Source: Aspidapion aeneum
Taxonomy: Eukaryota > Arthropoda > Insecta > Coleoptera > Brentidae
Direction: 5' to 3'
NCBI GenBank assembly: GCA_963576565.1
Contig: OY755038.1
Span: forward strand, 176,442,907-176,506,906
Length of the DNA: 64,000 nt
Below are positions 23,244-33,056 of the stretch, piece by piece. Both the position numbers and the translations under genes were made by a program. The notes below the pieces were generated by a model. The model did no database searches and was not told where the DNA came from. It was given only the letters and a program-made list of their open reading frames with translations. Numbering within the stretch: position 1 is the stretch's first letter; every line of letters begins with the position of its first letter.

Positions 23244-23336
23244 TCGGCCCACCAGCCGGCCCATTTGCGACGTTGCCTTTTCTGGTTTGTGGCTCGTTAG
23301 TTTACGAAGGCTGCGGTTTTGCAAAGAATCGAGCCC

Positions 23337-23450
23337 TTTATGCCAAATTGCGCTGGAAAGCACATGTTAAGAAGAAAAAGAAGAACTAGAGATAAGGTAT
23401 AGAAAAATTAACTGGCTAATTGAAAGGAAGTCCAATTTAACAATTCATAA
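23337..23450 (+). pseudogene. Jockey-type LINE piece 3
   Basis: YAKLRWKAHVKKK continues exactly where MTL broke off at 6427. After a shift in the A-rich stretch it gives YRKINWLIERKSNLTIHN, ending at the Gypsy insertion. The words are standard for the Jockey ORF2 thumb region. Confidence 0.8.
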
Positions 23451-23871
23451 TGTTACGGGTTCACAACGACAAATTAAAACTCGCAATTGTTGAAAACGAT
23501 ACGTCAATTTATTTCGACAAATTATGTACAAAAACACGCACTTATACTTACGAATAACTTGCTAATAATTCACTACTATAATCGGTCTATTAACTTCGTG
23601 TTAATATCTCACGACCACTACAGTACGTTGTCTGTGACTGACTGACTGACTGGTGCGCGACCCCGGCCCTATATATAGGATCGTCCATCTCTCTCGAACT
23701 TTCCGGCAGCCTTCGACGTCCGGAAAGTTCTCGTATTATTACGACCGCAAGTCACAGATAACGCAACTAAAACCTAGACTAAGAATACAACCTTAAGATA
23801 ATTCAACCTAATACTACACTAAACCTAAATAAATTCCAATTATAAAATTTAAATAACTTAAATTTGTAACA
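23451..23871 (-). repeat. Gypsy 3' LTR
   Basis: Begins and ends TGTTAC...GTAACA. Directly upstream on the element strand stands the purine tract GAAGAGGAGGATAG (23872-23885), the expected plus-strand primer. It has one more TGAC repeat (near 23635-23652) than the other LTR. Confidence 0.92.
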
Positions 23872-23883
23872 CTATCCTCCTCT

Positions 23884-24794
23884 TCAAGTTTGGTCGTCTC
23901 GATCAATATTTCCCAGGTAAGGTTTTAGTCTGCCTAGATGAACAACTTTCATCTTGGACTTCGGGCTTCTCTGGATTCGGTAGACTACATCATTAATTCT
24001 CTTAACAACTTTATAAGGCCCTTCCCATGGTGGTGTCAACTTAGGTGATCTTCCTTTCTTGCGTTGAGAATTGTATAGCCAGACTTGATCATTCTCTTTG
24101 AACCCTGAAGAGTTTGCTTTCAGGTCATATCTCGCTTTCATGCGGTCACTGGCTATTTCTATTCGCTCTCTAACCACTTCATGGATATCGTGCAGCTTTT
24201 GCCTTAAACGTTCGACATAGTCATTAACCTCTAAGTGTGCTTCTTCAGGTGAACCAAACATGATATCACATGGCAAACGCAGTTCTCTACCAAACAGGAT
24301 ACTAGATGGAGTAGCTCCTGTCGTATTGTGAATGGCGGTTCTATAGGCCATCAAAAACAATGGAATATATTGGTCCCAATCTGTTTGGTGCTCATCAACA
24401 ACTTTGCAAAGATGTTCTTCTATTGTTTTATTAAATCTAAAAGGTCACAGAGATTCTGGAAGAGCTTTGATTCAAAGTTTCTTCCTTGATCTGTATGTAG
24501 TTCCAAAGGAATGCCAAATCGGCTAAAAACATCATTTACCAGAACTTCTGCAACTGTAGCGGCCTCTTGGTTAGGCAAAGCAAAAACTTCTGGCCATTTG
24601 CTAAAGTAATCCATGACAACAAGGATGTATTTGTTGCCCTTTTTAGTTTCTGGAAATGGTCCGGCCACATCAATAGCAATGCGTTCGAATGGCGTTTCAT
24701 TTGACCTCTGGACCTTGTTTTGGGACCTTGGCTGGCTGCACAAGTCGAACATCGGCGGCACCAGTTTTTCACATCTTGAAAGTAATTGACCCAA
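23884..24794 (-). pseudogene. pol: Gypsy integrase core and C-terminal domain, catalytic glutamate lost
   Basis: ERIAIDVAGPFPETKKG holds the first catalytic aspartate and ELHTDQGRNFESKLF the second. The text then jumps from NLCDLLDLIK to a shifted frame reading RFNKTIEEHLCKVV. The segment that normally carries HPQSDG...E just before RFN is absent, deleted near 24435. A good C-terminal part follows: MAYRTAIHNTTGATPS, LKENDQVWLYN-like text (here FKENDQVWLYN) and LGRLKPYLG. The frame ends at a natural-looking stop beside the purine tract. Confidence 0.88.
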
Positions 24795-25236
24795 TAAAAT
24801 CGGTTTCGAATTTTGTCAATGGTTTTATTTATGCCTAGGTGCGCGCCTGATTTTCCACCATGGCATTCGGCCATTATATTGTCTACCATGCTCCTAGGAA
24901 CCACTACTTGATTCATCACAGTAAGGCCATCGGCACTTTCCCAGGCACGTTTAAGGATGTTTTCTTCTACTATCAGTGAATCCCATTGTGCCCACAGTGA
25001 TTTGAATATCACCCCTTGGTTTGCGATATCTTGCCATGATGGTCGTGGCTTGTTCTCTTCTTTCAATCGCAAGATGTGTCCTACATCTTCGTCGTTAAGT
25101 TGTGTGGTTCTAATCGAAGCCGACATCCATTCTTCATCTGGTTCTAACTTTAACTGGCGCACGTAGGTAATTCCTTCTTTCTGGTCAATTTTCCTGCAAT
25201 GTTTACAATCCTCAGGGCAAGGTCTTCTGGACAATG
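24795..25236 (-). pseudogene. pol: Gypsy integrase N-terminal zinc-binding domain
   Basis: After the RNase H, LSRRPCPEDCKHCRKI is followed by RQLKLEPDEEW. The HHCC finger is visible as ECHGGKSGAHLGINKT and NWCRRCSTCAASQGP. Frame changes lie at about 25240 (between RNase H and this domain) and near 24690-24780 (into the core). The finger residues are all present. Confidence 0.87.
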
Positions 25237-26847
25237 CATCTGCATTATTATCACCCTTCCCGCTCGGTGCTTAATTTGATAATGGTATTGTTGTAGCTTT
25301 TCTATCCATCTCGCGACTTGCCCCTCAGGTTGTTTCATTTTCATGAGCCACTGTAACGCAGCATGATCCGTTCTAATCAGAAACTCTTGTCCGTAGAGAT
25401 ATTTGTGAAAGTGATCTACGGATTTAACTATGGCTAGGAGCTCCTTTCTAGTAACACAATAATTTCTCTCTGGTTTGGATAGCTTCTTGCTGAAAAATTC
25501 GATGACCCGTTCTTCACCATCTTGTACTTGGGAGAGTACTGCTCCTATGCCATCGTTGCTCGCATCAGTATCTAATATGAATTTTCCTTTTGGAATGGGA
25601 TATGCAAGAATCGGACTAGAACATAATGCTGCTTTTAGTCTTCTAAATGCTTGGTCACATTCGGTATTCCATTTGTAAGAAGCTTTATCTTCTGTAAGTC
25701 TATGTAATGGAGACGCTATTTTGGCGAATCCTTCTACAAATCGTCTGTAGTATGTACACAGACCCAAAAAGCTTTTCAATTCATGTTTGTCACGAGGTTG
25801 AGGCCATTCTTTTATTGCTTGTAACTTCTTTTCGTCGGTATGGATGCCTTCTCGGGAAACGACGTGACCCAGGAACTCAACTTTTTCTTGGAACAGAAAA
25901 CATTTCTTTGAGTTCAATTTAAGATTTGCGTTCCTGATTCTTGAGAATACTTCTCGTAAATTATCTAGATGATCTTGAAATGATTTCCCCATTACTATGA
26001 CATCATCCAAATAGACTAGGCAGGTTTTCCAAGTAAGGTCTCGTAGAACGACTTCCATTAGTCTTTCAAATGTAGCTGGGGCATTGCACAGGCTAAATGG
26101 CATCACATTAAACTGATAAAGTCCACTTCCAGCAGAGAATGCAGTCTTCTTTTTATCTCTTTCAAAGATTCCTACTTGCCAATACCCACTTTTCAGGTCA
26201 AGAATAGAAAACTAATATGATCCTGCCAATGTTGTTAATGTGTCGTCTATTCTTGGCAGTGGGTAACTATCTTTCTTGGTCACATCGTTAAGTTTCCGGT
26301 AGTCGACAGAAAATCTAGTACTTCCATCCTTTTTAGTGACCAACACCACAGGAGACCAAGGACTTGATGACTCTTCAATAACACCGTCGCTGAGCATTTT
26401 ATTAATGAGATTGTGAACTTCTTCTTGCTTGGCCATTGGTAGTCTTCTTGGGGGTTGTCTTATCGGTTGGGCATCGCCAGTGTTGATAGCATGTTGAATA
26501 AGGTTTGTGCGTCCCGAACTACTCCTAGTTTCGAAGATATTACTTTGTTCTTCTATAAACTCTCTCGCTTTACTAAATTCTTCTGGAGTGAGATGTTGCC
26601 AAGTTGACTCAAATTGCTGAAGTACCTCCATTGGTAACTTGCTTGTATCCTCGGAAGTTGGCTCTTCACATCTTGTTACTTTCCGTACTTGTTCAAATAA
26701 TGCTACCACCACCTCCCCCTTATTAATTTTGACACTATTTGGGAAAATATTGGCGACTCTAATCGGGATGTCTTTATCGGTTTTAACTAGTGATTTTGCA
26801 ACGAGGTAGGTGTTGGGTGTGTTTTGTTGGCTTATGAGTCCGACGCA
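25237..26847 (-). pseudogene. pol: Gypsy protease-RT linker, reverse transcriptase and RNase H
   Basis: Downstream of the Foldback element the frame resumes at SSCVGLISQQNTPNTYLVA. RT landmarks are VVLVTKKDGSTRFSVDYRKL, SILDLKSGYWQVG, MPFSLCNAPATFERLM and the catalytic LVYLDDVIVMG, which is intact. RNase H follows with FILDTDASNDGIGAVLSQ, RNYCVTRKELLAIV and IRTDHAALQWL. One nonsense codon lies at 26212-26214 (TAG where a tryptophan is expected, before FSILDL). A frame break after HRAGR at about 25250 ends the run. Confidence 0.9.
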
Positions 26848-27149
26848 GCTTGATGTCGGAATGGGACAACTGGGCGCCGCCAACTCGGTGCCGCCAACTG
26901 GGCGCCGCCAACTCGGCGCCGCCAACTGGGCGCCGGGCCAACTGGGCACCGGGCCAACTCGGCGCCGCCAACTGGGCGCCGGCCAACTCGGCGCCGGACT
27001 AAAAAAAATTTTTTTGACAAAATGTGTAGATGAAAAATAAAATATATTATTTATATAAAAACATCTTTAAAAAATCCTACGCAATTTTTTACAAGCTTAT
27101 ATTTAGCTTCAGATGTTCTGTCTAACTAACTATCTATCAAATCTTGTGA

Positions 27150-28465
27150 AGCGTTTTTGACACACTTCCCATTATCCGATTTGGATGAAATTTGGTACAC
27201 ACGTAGTGGTCCCACGACAATACAACATTAAGAAAAAAATATCCAAACAACCCCTACCCCCACCCCTTGTATAGAAAAATGTGTTTTTGACACACTTCCC
27301 GTTATCCGATTTGGAAAAATTTGGTATACACATAGTGGTCCGATGATAATACAACAATAAGAAAAAAATATCCTCCCACCCCTACCCCCACCCCTTCTAT
27401 AGAAAAATGTGTTTTTGACACACTTCCCGTTATCCGATTTGGATAAAATTTGTTATACACATAGTGGTCCGATGATAATACAACAATAATAAAAAAATAT
27501 CCTCCCACCCCTACCCCCACCCCCTTCCATAGAAAAATTTGTTTTTGACATACATCCCGTTATCCGATTTGGATGAAATTTGGTATACATATAGTGATCC
27601 GATGACAATATAATATTAAGAAAAAAATATCCTCCCACCTCTACCCCCACCCACTTTCATAGAAAAATGAGTTTTTGACACACTTCCCATTATCCGATTT
27701 GGATGAAACTTGGTATTCACATAGTGGTCTGATGACAATACAACATTAAGAAAAAAATATCCTCCCACCCCTACCCCCATCCCTTCTATAAAAAAATGTG
27801 TTTTTGACACACTTTCCGTTATCCGATTTGGATAAAATTTGGTATACACATAGTGGTCCGATGATAATACAACAATAAGAAAAAATATCATCCCACCCCT
27901 ACCCCCACCCCCTTCCATAGAAAAATTTGTTTTTGACACACATCCCGTTAACCGATTTGGATGAAATTTGGTATACATATAGTGATCCGATGACAATACA
28001 ATATTAAGAAAAAAATATCCTCCCACCTCTACCCCCATCCCCTTTCATAGAAAAATGAGTTTTTGACACACTTCCCATTTTCCGATTTGGATGAAATTTG
28101 GTATTCACATAGTGGTCCGATGACAATACAACATTAAAAAAATTTCCTCCCACCCCTACCCCCCCCCTTCCATGGATAATGCGTTTTTGACACCCTTCCC
28201 ATTATCCGATTTGGATGAAATTTGGTATACATGAAGTGGTCCAATGACAATACAACATTGAAGAAAAAAATCCTACCACTCCTACCCCCACCCTCATCTA
28301 TAGAAAAATGCGTTTTTGACACACTTCCCATTATCCGATTTGGATGAAATTTGGTATACATATAGTGGTCCGATAACAATACAACAATAATGAAAAGATG
28401 TCCTCCCACCCCTACCCCCCACCCCCTTCCATAAAAAATGCGTTTTTGACACACTTCGCTTCAAA
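27150..28465. repeat. Left arm of the Foldback element: eleven units of about 128 bp
   Basis: Each unit contains gtttttgacacacttccc, atccgatttggatgaaattt, a tagtggtccgatga box, a poly-A/ATATCC step and cctacccccacccc. Unit starts fall near 27153, 27281, 27410, 27540, 27670, 27799, 27929, 28059, 28186, 28311 and 28441. Units differ by scattered substitutions and short C-run changes. Spurious glycine-rich frames arise from the repeat on the minus strand and are not proteins. Confidence 0.9.
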
Positions 28466-28894
28466 TGACTTTTATAAAATTTGTAAAAATATATTTCTAC
28501 CTCTACCCCCACCCTCTCCTTCCCCCAATAGAAAAATGAGTTTCCAAACAACTTACGATCAGCGATTTCATTATAATCTAGAATATACTCTTCTTTATTT
28601 ATTTACCTCTGCATTTTTCTGCTAGATTGATTCTTGCAAATAGTAATATTTAATTGAGGCGGATATCTTATCGTGCTAATCCTCAAAATTTCCATCAGTC
28701 GGCCATCGCTTTTATTATTATGATAATATTTGAATGTTAGAAAATTATTTTTTAATTTTTAGGGCATTTTATAAAAGCTTGTGATTTTTTGAAATCTGTT
28801 TTTGTTAAGTAAAGTTAAATCCATTAAGTCGACTGCTGAATCTTGGTAGTTGTAGTGTTTGGTAACCTGGTAATACTACAATTTACGTTTTTTA

Positions 28895-29165
28895 TTACAA
28901 CAATGGCGGATCGAAAAATCAAAATGCTTGAGGTCATTTACGAAAATTTTTTACTCAAACTTAAAAAAATCAAAATGGCGGATCCAAAATGGCAGATTTT
29001 TTATTTACTAACCGATTTGTCTCAAACTTGAAATATTACATTGCTTGAAGTCATTTAACAAAATTTTTTACTCAAACTTAAAAAAAATCAAAATGGCGGA
29101 TCAAAAATGGCAGATTTTTTATTTACTAACCGACTTGTCTCAAACTTGAAAGATTGCAGTGCTTA
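28895..29165. repeat. Central repeats of the Foldback element
   Basis: Two to three units of about 128 bp share aaaaatcaaaatggcgga, atggcagattttttattt and actaaccgacttgtctcaaa (with small differences). They lie between the two arms and are not part of the inverted structure. Each carries one ATGGCGG motif. Confidence 0.75.
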
Positions 29166-29239
29166 GGGATCGATTTATAATAAATTTAGAACTTTGTGTT
29201 GTTTAATGTCGCTGAACATGATTTTTTACTCTTTTTAAA

Positions 29240-29695
29240 AAAATCATCTAAATCGGATAATGGGATAGTGTGTCAAAAACTCATTTTTCTATAAAAGGGG
29301 GTGGGGGTAGAGGTAGGGGGATATTTTTTCTTAATATTGTATTGTCATCGGATCACTATATGTATACCAAATTTCATCCAAATCGGATAACGGGATGTGT
29401 GTCAAAAACAAATTTTTCTATGGAAGGGGGTGGGGGTAGGGGTTGGAGGAAATTTTTTTCTTATTGTTGTATTATCATCGGACTATGTGTATACCAAATT
29501 TTATCCAAATCGGATAACGGGAAGTGTGTCAAAAACACATTTTTCTATAGAACGGGTGGGGGTAGGGGTGGTAGGATATTTTTTTCTTAATGTTGTATTG
29601 TCATGGGACCACTACGTGTGTACCAAATTTCATCCAAATCGGATAATGGGAAGTGTGTTAAAAACGCTTCACAAGATTTGATAGATAGTTAGTTA
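29240..29695. repeat. Right arm of the Foldback element: four inverted units
   Basis: Units at about 29269, 29398, 29527 and 29657 are reverse complements of the left-arm units, with tgtgtcaaaaaca and gggtgggggtagggg. The right arm is much shorter than the left arm (four units versus eleven), so the arms have lost or gained units unequally. Confidence 0.88.
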
Positions 29696-29903
29696 GTAAA
29701 GGATTTTTTTAAAGATGTTTTTATATAAATAAAATATTTTATTTTTCATCTACACATTTTATCAAAAAAAAAATTTTTAGTCCGGCGCCGAGTTGGCCGG
29801 CGCCCAGTTGGCGGCGCCGAGTTGGCCCGGCGCCCAGTTGGCCCGGCGCCCAGTTGGCGGCGCCGAGTTGGCGGCGCCCAGTTGTCCTAGACCGGCTTGA
29901 TGT

Positions 29904-30404
29904 TTTACTTTCCAGCCTCCCAAAAATTATGGTCTCACTGTTACCGACTAGTCTTGTTGTGCATACTGCCACCACCTTAATTGGTTCTTTATTTATGTGA
30001 CTATTTGACAAAATGAACTCTTCGTTCCCAAATCTTAGGGTATTAAGTTTATTATCAAACGCAAATCCATGTTTACTTATCAGATCCATTCCCAAAATAA
30101 ATTCGTCTGCAACTAATACCGAGTGGCGAATCTTCAACCTCCCCAGCTGTAGGTCTATGTCTGTCTGCCCCAACACGTCGGCGGATTCTCCAGTCACAGC
30201 CTTAAGTGTTATTTTCTTTTCTGTTGGTCGAATTTTATATCTCGTTGCAATTTTGAACTTAAGCAATGATATGGCAGCACCAGTGTCTACTGTTATATTA
30301 ACTTTTCTTCCATTGATAAGTCCGTCGATGTTAAGACTGTCAGCAGTATGTTTTAAGCTCTTGATAGAGTAAATTTTGGGGGCTAAATTCCCATTAGCCA
30401 ACAC
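29904..30404 (-). pseudogene. pol: Gypsy protease segment, interrupted
   Basis: The frame reads LNIDGLINGRKVNITVDTGA with the aspartic protease DTG triad, then LLKFKIATRYKI and EFILGMDLISKHGF, the second conserved hydrophobic segment. It stops being Gypsy at LESKTS, where the Foldback element begins. The pol frame lies at -1 relative to gag: the gag stop is at 30428 and pol reads KKRSGKLKLVNAEG across it, so the usual -1 shift is likely. No canonical slippery heptamer was found; ggaaaac lies at the junction. Confidence 0.87.
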
Positions 30405-30427
30405 CCGCCCCTCTGCGTTGACTAGTT

Positions 30428-31651
30428 TTAGTTTTCCTGATCTCTTCTTCGGTACTCTGTCCCACTAGATGGTGAGCGAGACCTCATTTGGACACGACAA
30501 TCGCGTTGAATATACCCTGTACGTCCGCATCTGAAACACTTTACATTTGGAGGGGATCGTCTACTTTCTTTCAAAGAATCAATCTTCTCTATTAGTGATT
30601 GAAACAGTTGGTTTAGCGTTTTTAAGTTGACCTCATCTCCAGTGCTCATTTCTTCTCCCTCCTGAATTGAAACAGCTCTTACTTTTGGCCTGGACATATT
30701 ATTTGATGATTCAATTTCAAGGGCTCGAATCAACACTTCACTACTGTTATGGAAGCGTTCTCGACGAAGTAATTTTGCTAAGTCCGTGTCTCGCAAGCCG
30801 TTAATAAAGCGATCTACCGTGAAGGGATCTCTGTAATTTTCTGGCATTTCTGGGTAAGCCAAGTACATCAGTCTCCTGATATCCGCTTCATACTCTTGTA
30901 ATGACTCCCCTGATCTTTGTTGACGAACATTTAATTCTGACCAATGTAAATTTCGCAAGTGTTCGTCTCCATACCTTCTTTCTAGCGCTGCCACTAAAGC
31001 GTTATAATTCTGTTTTTGTTCGACTGGAATGGACCGTAAAAGTCCGAGTGCAGGTTCCCGTAGAGCTACTAACAACGCTCTAGCTTTTTCGTCCTCGTCC
31101 CAACCATTTGCAGCGGCGGCAGCTTCAAATTGTTGTTTGTAGGTGGACCAGGAGGACGTACCGTCAAAATTTGGAGGCTTAATGTTCTGGTTGGAATTCA
31201 CGACACATCCCTGAGCTTTTATTTTGTTGTGTTCTTTCTGAAGCTGTATAAGCTGTTTCGACACGTCCTGGAATTTTTCTTCCATGGTTTGAAAAACTTC
31301 TTCCCTTACATTCTGTAGTTCGTTCTCCACTTTTTCTTCAACATGTTGTACCTTTTCTTCAACATTTTGTACCTTCTCTTTAACATTTTGTACCGTTTCT
31401 TCTACATTCTGCAAATTATTTTGTACCTTTTGGTCTACACTATGCATTCTTTGGGTTATTTCTTCCTTAAGATCTTCGGTTGCAGTCTTGAACTCTTCTC
31501 TCAGCTGTTCGGAGTTGCTCTTTATTTGATCGAAGTTTTCTTCCATGGTCTGTTTCATATCGTTCTGATTTTGAGCCATTTGAGCTGCTAGAGCCTGTAT
31601 CATTTTAGTTAAATCTTCCATCTTTGCCGATCCTTGTCTAGTAAGCATCAA
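30428..31651 (-). CDS. gag: Gypsy gag polyprotein with altered zinc knuckle
   Basis: An open frame of 407 codons. Residues 1-150 are a long coiled coil (repeats of NVEEKVQ and NVEETVQ). A gag capsid-like region follows, with WSTYKQQFEAAAAANGW, LLRSIPVEQKQNYNAL and WSELNVRQQRSGESLQEYEA. Near residue 375 the knuckle reads CFRCGRTGYIQRDC, with tyrosine where CCHC knuckles have histidine. The protein should form the particle and bind element RNA, but this substitution would be expected to weaken zinc and RNA binding. The frame is otherwise complete, unlike pol. Confidence 0.85.
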   Translation of the reverse strand: MMLTRQGSAKMEDLTKMIQALAAQMAQNQNDMKQTMEENFDQIKSNSEQLREEFKTATEDLKEEITQRMHSVDQKVQNNLQNVEETVQNVKEKVQNVEEKVQHVEEKVENELQNVREEVFQTMEEKFQDVSKQLIQLQKEHNKIKAQGCVVNSNQNIKPPNFDGTSSWSTYKQQFEAAAAANGWDEDEKARALLVALREPALGLLRSIPVEQKQNYNALVAALERRYGDEHLRNLHWSELNVRQQRSGESLQEYEADIRRLMYLAYPEMPENYRDPFTVDRFINGLRDTDLAKLLRRERFHNSSEVLIRALEIESSNNMSRPKVRAVSIQEGEEMSTGDEVNLKTLNQLFQSLIEKIDSLKESRRSPPNVKCFRCGRTGYIQRDCRVQMRSRSPSSGTEYRRRDQEN

Positions 31652-31689
31652 CTTTCTGATAAATCACTTAAAACGTCTATTTTAGGGCT

Positions 31690-32460
31690 ATAAAGCGAAT
31701 GTCGAAGTCGGTTTTTCAATATCTCTTCCAATTCTTAAATAGAACCTAATGGAATGTTCTGGAATATACTGGTAAATGCTACTCGTTCTGCTACTAGGCA
31801 AATGTAGAAGTCACTTTTTGATTATCTCTTTTGGTTCTCGAATAGACCGTCGTAGAATGTTATGGAATATTCTAGAAATAATTTCTAATTCTTACTTTTA
31901 AAATAACTAAGCTACTGTCGAAGTCGGTATTTGTATATCTCTTCTAGTTTTTGAATAGAACGTCGTAGAATGTTATGGAATCTTCTAGAAATTCTTTCTA
32001 ATTCTTACTTTTGAAATAACTAAACTAATGTCGAAATCGGTATTTGTATATCTCTTCTATTTTTTTGAATAGAACGTCGTAGAATGTTATGGAATCTTCT
32101 AGAAATTCTTTTTAGTTCTTACTTTTGAAATTACTAAGCTAATGTCGAAATCTCTTTTTTTTTGGATATTTCTTCTGGTTTTCGAATAGAGCGTCGTAGA
32201 AAGTGATGGAATGTTCTAGAAATTCTTTCTGATTCTTACTTTTTAAAATTACTAATCTAATGTCGAAGTCGGTATTTGTATATCTCTTCTAGTTTTTGAA
32301 TAGAACATCGTAGAATGTTATAGAATATTCTAGAAAATCTCTCTAATTATCAATTTTTGGACTGTAAAGTTAATGTCGAAGTCGGTTCTTAAATATCTCT
32401 TTTAGTTTTTGAATAAAACAATATCGAACTTCTTCGAATATTCTGGAAAAATCACTTACT
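31690..32460 (-). promoter_or_regulatory. Gypsy leader array with seven heat-shock elements
   Basis: Tandem units of 113-117 bp lie between LTR and gag. Each contains GAAnnTTCnnGAA, at 31752, 31865, 31978, 32092, 32209, 32323 and 32436. The 13-mers include GAATGTTCTGGAA, GAATATTCTAGAA and GAATCTTCTAGAA; all nine core bases are the same in every unit. In several units GAA boxes continue upstream in 5-bp phase (gaata gaacg tcgta gaatg). This is the binding site form of heat-shock factor. An eighth, degraded site lies near 32530. Confidence 0.75.
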
Positions 32461-32614
32461 GTTTTTTCTGTCCAATTGTCCTATCCGGTGGTAATATGTA
32501 AGGGTAGTCTTTGCACTATTCAGTTCATATTCTGGCAAAATCACTTACTGTTCTTCTTTTTAATTGTCCTAGCCGGTGGTACTGTGTAAGGATAGTCTTT
32601 GCACTATTTATTTC

Positions 32615-32639
32615 TTTTAATCTCACTTCTGACACCAAT
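32615..32639 (-). promoter_or_regulatory. Gypsy primer-binding site
   Basis: Directly inside the 5' LTR the element strand reads TGGTGTCAGAAGTGAGAT after an AT spacer. TGG opening fits pairing with a tRNA 3' CCA. From memory the sequence resembles leucine-tRNA-primed Gypsy elements, which I could not verify. Confidence 0.65.
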
Positions 32640-33056
32640 TGTTACGGGTTCACAACGACAAATTAAAACTCGCAATTGTTGAAAACGATACGTCAATTTA
32701 TTTCGACAAATTATGTACAAAAACACGCACTTAAACTTACGAATAACTTGCTAATAATTCACTACTATAATCGGTCTATTAACTTCGTGTTAATATCTCA
32801 CGACCACTACAGTACGTTGTCTGTGACTGACTGACTGGTGCGCGACCCCGGCCCTATATATAGGATCGTCCATCTCTCTCTAACTTTCCGGCAGCCTTCG
32901 ACGTCCGGAAAGTTCTCGTATTATTACGACCGCAAGTCACAGATAACGCAACTAAAACCTAGACTAAGAATACAACCTTAAGATAAATCAACCTAATACT
33001 ACACTCAACCTAAATAAATTCCAATTATAAAATTTAAATAACTTAAATTTGTAACA
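32640..33056 (-). repeat. Gypsy 5' LTR
   Basis: About 99 percent identical to the 3' LTR. A TATA-like palindrome, cctatatatagg, lies near 32855 and may serve as promoter. The transcript would then run through the heat-shock array into gag. Confidence 0.92.

Larger units (their letters stand above)
6428..23336. mobile_element. 16.9 kb insertion with 15-bp terminal inverted repeats
   Basis: The left end 6428-6442 reads GGGCTCGATTCTTTG and the right end 23322-23336 reads its exact reverse complement. TTT flanks both sides (6425-6427 and 23337-23339), a candidate 3-bp target duplication. Removing the insert rejoins the LINE reading as MTL-YAKLRW. A 3-bp duplication fits PIF/Harbinger-like or CACTA-like elements, but TTT is not the usual TWA and no matching transposase was found. 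The interior carries a THAP relic and many later insertions, so the original element was probably much shorter. Confidence 0.65.
26857..29894. mobile_element. Foldback-type element inside the Gypsy pol gene
   Basis: The 9-bp duplication gcttgatgt stands at 26848-26856 and 29895-29903. Both ends carry GGACAACTGGGCGCCGCC just inside CGGAATG/CGGTCTA, then GC-rich short tandem units (GGCGCCGCCAACT type) for about 110-145 bp. Inside follow AT-rich arms of tandem units: eleven on the left (27150-28460) and four inverted on the right (29240-29690). Excision rejoins LESKTS and SCVGLIS. No transposase is encoded. Terminal subrepeat arms and a 9-bp duplication are the Drosophila FB design. Confidence 0.88.
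23451..33056 (-). mobile_element. Gypsy-type LTR retrotransposon with a nested Foldback element
   Basis: LTRs of 421 bp (23451-23871) and 417 bp (32640-33056) differ by four substitutions and one TGAC unit. ATAA flanks both ends (23447-23450 and 33057-33060) as target duplication. The order on the minus strand is LTR, leader with tandem repeats, gag, protease, reverse transcriptase, RNase H, integrase, LTR. No envelope-like frame was seen. Without the 3.0 kb nested element it is about 6.6 kb. Despite young LTRs, the pol region has a stop, frameshifts and a deletion. Confidence 0.93.

Noticed and set aside
26783..27040. Alanine- and glycine-rich frames on both strands (APSWR, QLGAA types)
   Set aside because: They arise from the 13-bp GC-rich tip repeats and run into the Gypsy frame only because the insertion is by chance in frame.
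27172..28551. Several glycine-rich minus-strand frames with repeated YTKFHPNRI
   Set aside because: They are translations of the 128-bp Foldback repeat units; frames overlap in all phases and end at unit differences.
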